A stretch of DNA of 12,301 nt, taken from assembly GCA_937983035.1 (NCBI GenBank), contig CALKAN010000201.1, positions 1 to 12,301 on the forward strand, in the 5' to 3' direction. Both the position numbers and the translations under genes were made by a program. Origin of the DNA: an uncultured Paenibacillaceae bacterium. Lineage in GTDB: Bacteria > Bacillota > Bacilli > Paenibacillales > CALAME01. Below the pieces are notes generated by a model that ran no database searches, was not told the DNA's origin, and saw only the letters and a program-made list of their open reading frames with translations. Below, piece by piece: positions 6,630-12,301 of this stretch (position 1 is its first letter; each line of letters starts with the position of its first letter).

Positions 6630-8018
6630 ATGTTGAGCAAAAACAGAAAGAAATGGTTTGCAATCATGGCAGTGATCTTTGCGATGCTGCTGGCAGCGTG
6701 CAGCGGCGGATCAAATGGAAGCGAAAACAATCAGTCTCAACCTGCACCTTCAACGGAGACTCCGTCTCAACAACAGCCGGCAGAACAACCGCAAGAGCCG
6801 CAAGAGCAAGATGAACCGGCAGAATTGTTCGTTTACTCTAACAGCGGCGACTCTTTGGAAAGCTGGAACGAACGTTTTGGAGACGCGTTGAAAGAAGCAT
6901 TCCCGCACTATACGATTACTTATTTGCCGAAAGAGAAAGATCGCGGCCTTAATGAACTTTTGTTGTCTGGACAAAGAATTGATATTTATTGGGATTCGAT
7001 CGCTGGTTTCATCAATACGTTGAAATCGAACCAGCTTGAATTCGACATGACCGATTTAATTGCTAAGCATAACATTGATCTGACAAGCATGGAGCCGACG
7101 ATTGTCGAAGCGATCAACCGTTTATCCGACGGCGGCTATTATGGAGTGCCGGTGTTCAATAATACGCTCGTAATGTATTACAATAAAGATCTGTTCGATA
7201 AATTCGGCGTCGATTACCCATGGGACGGCATGACATGGAAAGAAGCTTCGGATCTCGGCCGTCAGTTGACTCGCACGGAAGACGGCGTCATGTATGCAGG
7301 CTTGTCTACATCTGAAACGCACATGCTGCAAATGAACCAATTGTCGATTCCGTATGTGGATGAAGAAACATTCATGCCGACGATTGGAACTGACCCAAGA
7401 TGGATTGAATGGATGAACGAAGTATTCGTAGAACCTGCGAATGCGCCGGGATATAAAGAGTACATGATTGAACATAACAACAAATTGCCTTATCGTTTGG
7501 AATTTTTAGAAGCGCAAGATTTGGCCATGTTCGGCTGGCTGGCATCGATCATCTTCGTATTCCCTGAAGAGTTCGGCAACCTCAACTGGGATATGGTTGC
7601 AATGCCGACGATGGAATCCAGACCAGGCATAGGTCCGCAAGCTTACCCCACTTATTTCGGAATTACTTCCATTGCTGAGAATAAAGATGCGGCGGCTAAA
7701 GTGATTAAATATTTGACTTCGAAAGAAATGCAGACGCATTTGTCCAGAATCGGATTGATGCCTGCAATGAATGACGAAGAAGTCATCAAACAGTATGGAG
7801 AAGGAAGCGTTTTTAAAGGGAAAAACTTCGGGGCAGCGTTTTACAATGAGTTTGCACCGATCCCGTTTAAGTCTGAATTTGACAGCTCACTGACGGTTCC
7901 GTATGCGAAAACAATTCCGAGAGTTATTTTGGAAGGCGATTACAACACGATTTTCAGACAAACGCAAGAAGAACGTGAGCAGTCAATTCAAGCAGCCCTG
8001 AAAGAAAGAGGCAATTAA
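6630..8018 (+). CDS. ABC-type carbohydrate solute-binding lipoprotein (SBP1)
   Basis: A 462-residue family-1 extracellular solute-binding protein (COG1653 type), which captures a sugar or oligosaccharide outside the membrane for an ABC importer. The start is ATG 6630, 9 bases after GAGGAGGA; upstream in-frame codons lack a site. A lipoprotein signal peptide occupies residues 1-23 (positive N-end, hydrophobic core, lipobox LLAA-C24). Residues 25-65 form a Q/P/E-rich low-complexity linker, then the two-lobed binding fold. Typical marks are 'GGYYGVPVF', 'YYNKDLFDKFGV', 'GMTWKEASDLGRQLT', a late 'ITSIAENKDAAAKVIKYLTS', and the C-terminal helix 'REQSIQAALKERG'. No permease or ATPase genes adjoin it. 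It is divergent from AraC1 and followed by a large terminator. It is clearly paralogous to SBP2. Confidence 0.92.
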   Translation: MLSKNRKKWFAIMAVIFAMLLAACSGGSNGSENNQSQPAPSTETPSQQQPAEQPQEPQEQDEPAELFVYSNSGDSLESWNERFGDALKEAFPHYTITYLPKEKDRGLNELLLSGQRIDIYWDSIAGFINTLKSNQLEFDMTDLIAKHNIDLTSMEPTIVEAINRLSDGGYYGVPVFNNTLVMYYNKDLFDKFGVDYPWDGMTWKEASDLGRQLTRTEDGVMYAGLSTSETHMLQMNQLSIPYVDEETFMPTIGTDPRWIEWMNEVFVEPANAPGYKEYMIEHNNKLPYRLEFLEAQDLAMFGWLASIIFVFPEEFGNLNWDMVAMPTMESRPGIGPQAYPTYFGITSIAENKDAAAKVIKYLTSKEMQTHLSRIGLMPAMNDEEVIKQYGEGSVFKGKNFGAAFYNEFAPIPFKSEFDSSLTVPYAKTIPRVILEGDYNTIFRQTQEEREQSIQAALKERGN

Positions 8019-8042
8019 GCAAAAATATCAAGTGAAACACAG

Positions 8043-8125
8043 CGGGCATGACTCCTGAATCGACCAACCGCAAGCGTTTATAACGTTTTGCGATAGCGAT
8101 CAGGGCTCATGCCCGTTTGTTTTTT
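8043..8125 (+). terminator. Long hairpin terminator of SBP1 reaching into AraC2 3' end
   Basis: CGGGCATGA (8043-8051) pairs with TCATGCCCG (8107-8115); further pairs are CCTG/CAGG and ATCG/CGAT, and an inner hairpin CGCAA.CGTT / AACG..TTGCG closes the loop. The tail TTTGTTTTTT (8116-8125) follows on the plus strand, so it should stop SBP1 transcription. The right half is coding sequence for the last residues of convergent AraC2 (the conserved 'GMSPDRYRKTL' end). Confidence 0.78.
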
Positions 8126-8923
8126 AAACCATCTGCTGAAGTGGGCAGGATTTTTAAAGCCGACTTCATAGCAAACGTCAGTCACCGAAAGTTCTTTGTT
8201 TCGATGAAACAGCAGCATTGCTCGGTTGATTCGTGTTTGATAAAGGTAATCGAAGATCGTCATGCCGGTTGCTTCTCGAAAAATTTTTGTTAAATGATGT
8301 TTGCTGACATGAAGATGAGCTTCAATTTGCTCCAACCGAATATTTTCCATGTAGTTGGCCTCAATAAAATCGATCGTTTGCTGCACGTATTTTTCTTTGT
8401 CCGTTGCTTCTAATTTTTTCTCCAGGGCAGGTTCGCACAAGCGGCATATGTACATCAGCAAATCTAAGAAGTTGAAGAGAAATCGATGTTGACTAACAGC
8501 GGTTGATTGCTTATATAATGCGTTCAATCTAGTCATTGCGCTTTCGATTTCTTCCATTTCATGTTTTGACAAATGCAGATGGAAATGGCTTAATTCAAGA
8601 AACGGCTTCAAAGGATGATTGATCGTTAGTGCCTGATGCAGCATGTCAGTGACGGCTGGATCGAATAAAAATCTAGTGCTGACGCAATGATCGGAAAAAT
8701 TCGTGCACATCCTGTCTTCTTCTTTGATTGAACCATCCATGAGCAGCAGCGTGCCGGTTTTCACATGAATCATTTGATGATTCAGCCAATACGTGCCTTG
8801 ACCACGATGAAAATAGTGGATTTCGTAACAATGCTGCATAAAAACATCCGGCAAAGGCGGACATGGCTCTTTTTGCTTGTAAGCGAACAGAACGTTACGC
8901 TGCGTGTGAAATGCGGTATTCAT
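8078..8923 (-). CDS. AraC-family regulator with divergent cupin pocket (AraC2)
   Basis: A 281-residue AraC/XylS regulator. ATG at 8923-8921 is preceded by AGGGAGG on the minus strand, 5 bases away. The N-terminal half is a cupin-like sensor (about residues 25-110), a middle helical linker follows, and the C-terminal double HTH covers about 180-280 with 'VSKHHLTKIFREATGMTIFDYLY' split as first HTH and 'VGFKNPAHFSRWFKKQTGMSP' as signature end. It is paralogous to AraC3 ('FLDLLM', 'LHVxKxxLxxIFRE', 'GMTIxDYLY', 'GMSPxxYR'). At the pocket positions where AraC1 and AraC3 have HxHxxxE plus a later His, it has F28, Q30, E34 and a Glu, so only the glutamate is kept. It lies downstream of SBP2 but has its own promoter with a cre-like site. 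SBP2 has a terminator before it. Confidence 0.92.
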   Translation of the reverse strand: MNTAFHTQRNVLFAYKQKEPCPPLPDVFMQHCYEIHYFHRGQGTYWLNHQMIHVKTGTLLLMDGSIKEEDRMCTNFSDHCVSTRFLFDPAVTDMLHQALTINHPLKPFLELSHFHLHLSKHEMEEIESAMTRLNALYKQSTAVSQHRFLFNFLDLLMYICRLCEPALEKKLEATDKEKYVQQTIDFIEANYMENIRLEQIEAHLHVSKHHLTKIFREATGMTIFDYLYQTRINRAMLLFHRNKELSVTDVCYEVGFKNPAHFSRWFKKQTGMSPDRYRKTL

Positions 8924-8940
8924 GCGTTCCTCCCTGAAAA

Positions 8941-8961
8941 GATTGCAAACATGATTGCAAA
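8941..8961. repeat. Direct repeat GATTGCAAA x2 in AraC2 leader
   Basis: GATTGCAAA occurs at 8941-8949 and 8953-8961, a 12-base period, between the cre-like site and the AraC2 ribosome site. AraC proteins often bind direct repeats, so this may be an autoregulatory site; that is inference. Confidence 0.35.
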
Positions 8962-8963
8962 AT

Positions 8964-8977
8964 GGAGAGCGTTTTCA
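8964..8977 (-). promoter_or_regulatory. cre-like site (CcpA) at the AraC2 transcript start
   Basis: On the minus strand this reads TGAAAACGCTCTCC, matching the Bacillus cre pattern TGWNANCGNTNNCA at 13 of 14 positions (last base C instead of A). It begins 7 bases after the -10 box, so a bound CcpA would cover the start point, a typical arrangement for catabolite repression. Confidence 0.6.
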
Positions 8978-8984
8978 TTTTACG

Positions 8985-9015
8985 ATTATAACATACATGG
9001 AAAAAAGCTGAACAA
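8985..9015 (-). promoter_or_regulatory. AraC2 promoter (extended -10)
   Basis: On the minus strand, TGT then a perfect TATAAT (8990-8985) forms an extended -10. The best -35 is TTGTTC (9015-9010) with a long 19-base spacer, acceptable with a TGn element. The region CCATGTATG(T)TATAA at 9000-8986 is nearly the same as in the AraC1 promoter. Confidence 0.7.
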
Positions 9016-9050
9016 TCATTTCAACGCGGCAAAATGAGAACAGCATCCAA

Positions 9051-9100
9051 TCTAAATAAAAAAACAACCTGTCTCAATCACGAGTAAAGACAGGCTGTTT
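9051..9100 (-). terminator. Rho-independent terminator of SBP2
   Basis: Arms 9088-9100 (AGACAGGCTGTTT) and 9062-9074 (AAACAACCTGTCT) pair over 13 positions with one mismatch (a G-T wobble in the minus-strand RNA) around a 13-base loop. On the minus strand the stem runs into a TTTTTTTATTT tail (to about 9054). It lies 35 bases past the SBP2 stop, separating SBP2 from AraC2. Confidence 0.88.
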
Positions 9101-9134
9101 CGTTCGATCGTGTCAGCCGATGCTTGCTGCTGAA

Positions 9135-10508
9135 TTATTTTCCTAACTGTTCGGAAATCGTTTGATTCGTTTTTTCTTCTGCTTCTCTTAGTGCGGTGTT
9201 GACATCTTGATTCCCGAGAATGACTTGGGTGATCGCTCCTGCAATATTGACGTCTGCAATGCTGTTAAACTGTGTAATCGGAACAGCGGGCGCCAGCTTT
9301 TTCGGGAGCAAAGCTGCGCGATTTTTCCCTTCATACATGGGGGAATTGGCGCCGAAAGCGTTTCGCATCTTTTCTGTATTAATTGCACTGATATACTGCC
9401 CTTCTTCAACAAAAGGAAGCTGATATTGTTCCGAAGTCAAAAACGCCATCACTTGAAATGCTTCATCTTTATGCTCGCTGATTGAGGTCAGCCACAAAGA
9501 GTTCGGGTACGGCTGTGGACCGACGTCCGGCATGTCTGGGAATTCGGGGAAGGAGGCCAAATCCCAATTCATTCCGGCCAGTTCCTCTTGGGTATGCTGC
9601 GTGCTGACCGGCAGCCACATCGCTGCTGTGCGGTCTTCGATAAACATTTTTCGCTGGTTAGCAACATAGGAAAGCATGTCTTGCGTCGGGTTCATGCCTT
9701 CAATCTGATAAAAGCGTGTGATATTATCAATAAAAGGCCGCCATCTTTCATTAGAGAAATCTGCCTGCAGCGTGTCAGGGTTGACCAGTTCCAACGAAAA
9801 TTGGTTTAAGCGCACAAGATGCTGCAGTGATGCCAACAATCCTCGGTATTGTACGCTGCCTTCTTCACGCGTTAGTTTTCTGGCCAATTCATAGGTTTCG
9901 TCCCACGTCATGCCGTCTTCAGGGTATGCTTGCCCGAATAAATCAAAAATATCTTTATTGTAATAAATAGTTGCCGGAGACAAGGACATCGGCAGGCCGT
10001 ACATGCCGCCGTCGCCTAACTCTTGCAAGAGAGCGACGGAAGAAGGCTCAAGCAAACTGAGATCATAATCATATTTTTCGATCAGCGGAGCAATGTCGAA
10101 CTGCAAATCGTATCTAAGCACCCAATTGGATACGAGCCCGGTGGAAGCCATTACCACATCAACTTGTTCTCCTGAAGTGATTAACTTTTCCATTATTCCG
10201 GCAGAGTAAGGGATGAAACTTACCGTAATGTGCGGAAACTTGCTTTGAACAGGGTCTGCCAGCACATGGCGGAACCGTTCTTCCGGCCAGTCGCTGCTCG
10301 CATCGATAAACACAAGTTCAACAGGATCGAGCGGCTCATCTGTTTCCGGCTCAGGTTCGGCATCTTGCCTTGCATCGACGACAGCGGTTTCATTTTCCGA
10401 TGATTGCGCCGGCGGAGCTGTTTCTAATTCATCCCCGCTTGTACATGCCGCCAGCATCAGCATAACAGCAGCGAGGATCAGAAAGAACAGTTTAAATCTG
10501 TTGCACAA
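9135..10508 (-). CDS. ABC-type carbohydrate solute-binding lipoprotein (SBP2)
   Basis: A 457-residue family-1 solute-binding lipoprotein. TTG at 10508-10506 is chosen as start because AAAGGAGG (10524-10517) is 8 bases upstream; the open frame continues further upstream but that part has no site and overlaps the divergent control region. The signal peptide has lipobox MLAA-C22. An acidic, P/E-rich linker (about residues 23-65) precedes the binding fold, with 'GDGGMYGLPMS', 'YYNKDIFDLFG', 'GMTWDETYELARKLTREEG', 'SLWLTSISEHKDEAFQVMAFLTSEQ' and a C-terminal amphipathic helix. Several of these segments align directly with SBP1, so the two are paralogues. It is divergent from AraC3 and ends in its own terminator. 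No transporter membrane components are nearby; ligand unknown, carbohydrate by family. Confidence 0.91.
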   Translation of the reverse strand: MCNRFKLFFLILAAVMLMLAACTSGDELETAPPAQSSENETAVVDARQDAEPEPETDEPLDPVELVFIDASSDWPEERFRHVLADPVQSKFPHITVSFIPYSAGIMEKLITSGEQVDVVMASTGLVSNWVLRYDLQFDIAPLIEKYDYDLSLLEPSSVALLQELGDGGMYGLPMSLSPATIYYNKDIFDLFGQAYPEDGMTWDETYELARKLTREEGSVQYRGLLASLQHLVRLNQFSLELVNPDTLQADFSNERWRPFIDNITRFYQIEGMNPTQDMLSYVANQRKMFIEDRTAAMWLPVSTQHTQEELAGMNWDLASFPEFPDMPDVGPQPYPNSLWLTSISEHKDEAFQVMAFLTSEQYQLPFVEEGQYISAINTEKMRNAFGANSPMYEGKNRAALLPKKLAPAVPITQFNSIADVNIAGAITQVILGNQDVNTALREAEEKTNQTISEQLGK

Positions 10509-10690
10509 TTTCGGTTCCTCCTTTGCATTATTGCATACTTTTCCATAAAATATCACGCCATTCGCTGGGTTGCTGTTCTCTGATGTATGGATTTGCAGGG
10601 GAGTTTGACTGTGGTTGACTTCTTCATGATCATTGAGCCGGCAGCGGAACTGTTTCGAGAAACAAGAATTGCGACATGAAAGGGGGGGAA
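10509..10690. promoter_or_regulatory. SBP2/AraC3 divergent control region
   Basis: On the plus strand a candidate AraC3 promoter is TTGACT (10605-10610), 17 bases, GATCAT (10628-10633, 4/6). TTGACT repeats at 10615-10620, exactly 10 bases on. The palindrome TGTTTC-GA-GAAACA lies at 10651-10664, downstream of the inferred start, a position fit for an operator. No convincing SBP2 promoter was found on the minus strand. Confidence 0.45.
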
Positions 10691-11548
10691 ATGATGAGTT
10701 ACCCAAGACGCGGTTTGTTGTTTGATGAGTATTATTATTTATGGAATTATCCGTTTACGAAATCGATGCATACGCATCCGTTTTATGAAATTTATTATTT
10801 TCACAGCGGCAAGTGCCGTTATCAAATTGGAAAAGAGATATTTGAATTGCAGCCCGGCAGTTTAATCATTTTAGATGGACTTGCGCCGCACGGACCGATC
10901 GTCGATCGCCGACATGAGTATGTGCGGTCGATGTTTACATTTCATCCTTCGATCGTAAAGCTTGTTCGGCGTGAGCAGTTGATGCTCGATCCGCTTCGCC
11001 CGTTTGACGTGCTGAGGCATCATCACATTCGTTTGCAAGGCGCGTTAAAGGCAGATTTTGAAGAACATTTGCAGCGTCTGAATCATCATTACGGCAAACC
11101 GAATCTCATTGATTTGCAACGTCTAATGCTTTGTTTTCTAGACTTGCTCATGTTTATTTATGAATGCTGCATGGATCAAATGGAGGCAGCGGAAGTAGTT
11201 AAGACGAGCAAAGAAGAAAAGGTGAAAGCAGTCACTTCGATCATCGAAAAGCATTATGATGAACAGATCAATTTAGAGTATATGGAAAAAAAGCTGCACG
11301 TGAACAAAAGTTATTTGGCTCGCATTTTTCGTGAATTGACGGGCATGACGATCATCGATTACTTATATAAGCATCGCATTCATCAAGCGAAACTGGTGTT
11401 GTTTCAGCATCGAACGATGGCGGTGACAGAAGTGTGCCGCAAGGTCGGTTTTAAACATCTTTCGCATTTCAGCCGTTTATTTAAGCAAATGGTCGGCATG
11501 TCGCCGGAACAATATCGGAACTATTTGAGAACCGGCGTTGTAAGTTAA
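10691..11548 (+). CDS. AraC-family transcriptional regulator with cupin sensor domain (AraC3)
   Basis: A 285-residue AraC/XylS regulator. ATG 10691 (or ATG 10694 directly after) is favoured, because the purine-rich AAAGGGGGGG stretch (10679-10688) lies just before it; ATG 10676 would place that site inside the gene. The cupin sensor (about residues 20-100) keeps H27-x-H29-x3-E33 and H67. A middle helical region contains 'CFLDLLMFIYECC'. The double HTH spans about 185-283, with 'HVNKSYLARIFRELTG' and 'VGFKHLSHFSRLFKQMVGMSPEQYR'. It is a close paralogue of AraC2 and is divergent from SBP2, the likely target. The run of seven G in its ribosome site is unusual. Confidence 0.93.
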   Translation: MMSYPRRGLLFDEYYYLWNYPFTKSMHTHPFYEIYYFHSGKCRYQIGKEIFELQPGSLIILDGLAPHGPIVDRRHEYVRSMFTFHPSIVKLVRREQLMLDPLRPFDVLRHHHIRLQGALKADFEEHLQRLNHHYGKPNLIDLQRLMLCFLDLLMFIYECCMDQMEAAEVVKTSKEEKVKAVTSIIEKHYDEQINLEYMEKKLHVNKSYLARIFRELTGMTIIDYLYKHRIHQAKLVLFQHRTMAVTEVCRKVGFKHLSHFSRLFKQMVGMSPEQYRNYLRTGVVS

Positions 11549-11624
11549 TCGGGGCGAACATCATATAAAATAGAAATATAAGGATCATTTGTAATATCCC
11601 AGCATCGGAACATGTCAACCCCTT

Positions 11625-11648
11625 AAACCGGCGATTGCCGGTTTTTTT
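11625..11648 (+). terminator. Rho-independent terminator of AraC3
   Basis: AAACCGGC (11625-11632), loop GATT, GCCGGTTT (11637-11644), ending in seven T (11642-11648). A perfect eight-pair stem, 76 bases past the AraC3 stop. Confidence 0.93.
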
Positions 11649-11862
11649 CTTTGTGTCATCTAAATTCCAAAATAAAATAAAGTTTGATGAAAACAGTATT
11701 GATTAGATGTCATACAAGACATTTTTACTGTTATATTTGCGGATTTTCTCAAAAAACACTTCAAATTTCAAAACTTTATTCCAAAATGAACTGAACTCAT
11801 GTATAATGAAATTAATTGATGAAATGAGATATAACGACAGCGGATTGGGGAGAGGATAAGTG
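11649..11862. other. AT-rich intergenic region before the chromate transporter gene
   Basis: Between the AraC3 terminator and the transporter this stretch is AT-rich with no supported gene. It holds a 10-base inverted pair AATAAAGTTT (11676-11685) and AAACTTTATT (11771-11780), a small hairpin ATGTC/GACAT around 11708-11723 followed by T, and the transporter promoter. Confidence 0.5.
11783..11807 (+). promoter_or_regulatory. Candidate promoter of the chromate transporter gene
   Basis: A consensus -10 TATAAT lies at 11802-11807, directly preceded by TG. The -35 at 17 bases is poor (TTCCAA, about 11779-11784). The transcript start would be near 11814, with a leader of about 50 bases. Confidence 0.55.
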
Positions 11863-12301
11863 ATGCATCCATTAAATAACAACAAAGACGGGACATTAAT
11901 GATGGGTAATTCTAACCGTACTTATAAACATTCTGTTCATCGAGAAAAAATGTCTGTCGGCAGCCCCTCTGCCCAAAGAGAAACAAATTGGAAACTGCTG
12001 CTGCAAATATTTATTTCTTTCTTAAAAATTGGTCCGGTAACGTTTGGCGGCGGCTATGCCATGATACCATTGATCGAAAAAGAAGTGGTGACGAAGCGCA
12101 AATGGGTCGAAACGAAAGATATTGCAGACGTGTTTGCCGTTGCGGAATCTGTTCCCGGAGCGATTGCGATTAATTCATCCACATTTATCGGCTATCGGCT
12201 GGCAGGCGTGCGCGGGGCGATCGCGGCGATGGCCGGGGTGCTGCTTCCGACTTTTCTGATCGTTGTCGCTCTTTCGATGTTTTTCCTTCATGTGCAGGAT
12301 C
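11863..12301 (+). CDS. Chromate transporter (CHR) family protein, N-terminal part, runs off window
   Basis: The first 146 residues of a CHR-family membrane transporter; the frame is open to the end of the window. Members export chromate in some bacteria, but many homologues (such as B. subtilis YwrA/YwrB) have no proven substrate. ATG 11863 follows AGAGG (11851-11855) by 7 bases; GTG 11860, in frame, is an alternative. The first ~42 residues are a hydrophilic extension without clear family similarity. Then comes the conserved core: 'FLKIGPVTFGGGYAMIPLIEKEVV', beginning near residue 52 (first helix and the GGGYAM motif), 'FAVAESVPGAIAINSSTFIGY' split over the second conserved block, 'AGVRGAIAAMAG', and a second hydrophobic helix. 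Whether this is a short (~190 aa, paired) or long (~400 aa) member cannot be told. Confidence 0.9.
   Translation, partial: MHPLNNNKDGTLMMGNSNRTYKHSVHREKMSVGSPSAQRETNWKLLLQIFISFLKIGPVTFGGGYAMIPLIEKEVVTKRKWVETKDIADVFAVAESVPGAIAINSSTFIGYRLAGVRGAIAAMAGVLLPTFLIVVALSMFFLHVQD

Noticed and set aside
10509..10706. N-terminal extension of the SBP2 frame upstream of TTG 10508
   Set aside because: It would hide the lipoprotein signal peptide inside the protein and has no ribosome site, whereas AAAGGAGG precedes TTG 10508.
11988..12173. 61-codon plus-strand frame in the right end
   Set aside because: It is a shifted-frame shadow of the chromate transporter gene, whose protein matches the CHR family clearly.
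1..12301. CRISPR array, tRNA/rRNA genes, insertion sequence or prophage genes
   Set aside because: No regularly spaced repeats, RNA gene signatures, transposase or phage proteins were seen on either strand.

Overview
The window reads as low-to-mid-GC Gram-positive (Bacillota) chromosome, most likely Bacillales and perhaps Paenibacillaceae. The grounds are strong AGGAGG-type ribosome sites 7-9 bases before starts, frequent TTG/GTG starts, lipoproteins with LAAC lipoboxes, a Lactobacillus casei-type (long) thymidylate synthase, Bacillus-type homologues (YojO-like VWA protein, YkhA-like thioesterase, YtkL-like UPF0173 protein, MurG paralogue), and many AraC regulators beside sugar-type ABC binding proteins. 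The assignment comes from recalled family features, not from a search.

Left part (1-5101), all on the plus strand, is housekeeping. It holds the C-terminal part of a VWA/MIDAS protein cut by the window edge, a hotdog acyl-CoA thioesterase, then a probable operon of a MurG-type glycosyltransferase, a GNAT acetyltransferase and thymidylate synthase. After a 221-base gap comes a UPF0173 metallo-hydrolase. Its metal motif appears to lack the usual aspartate.

Middle part (5136-11648) is the accessory region. It contains three AraC-family regulators (here AraC1 minus, AraC2 minus, AraC3 plus) interleaved with two paralogous lipoprotein solute-binding proteins (SBP1 plus, SBP2 minus). The order is AraC1<- ->SBP1 | AraC2<- SBP2<- ->AraC3, so each binding protein is divergent from one regulator (SBP1/AraC1 and SBP2/AraC3), with AraC2 between. 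No ABC permease, ATPase, glycosidase or sensor kinase is in the window, so the binding proteins are orphan here: they must either use permeases encoded elsewhere or serve a sensory or scavenging role. The control DNA is rich. It has a clear promoter for AraC1, an extended -10 promoter for AraC2 with a cre-like (CcpA) site at the expected transcript start, several inverted repeats that could be operators, a palindrome in the AraC3 leader, and large hairpin terminators. Two of those hairpins reach into the 3' ends of the convergent araC genes.

Right part (11549-12301) has the AraC3 terminator, an AT-rich intergenic stretch with a consensus -10 box, and the 5' part of a chromate-transporter (CHR) family gene that runs off the window.

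Functional reading (inference): the SBP/AraC cluster looks like a duplicated carbohydrate-responsive module under carbon catabolite control. AraC2 has diverged, since it lacks the three histidines that line the predicted cupin pocket in AraC1 and AraC3.
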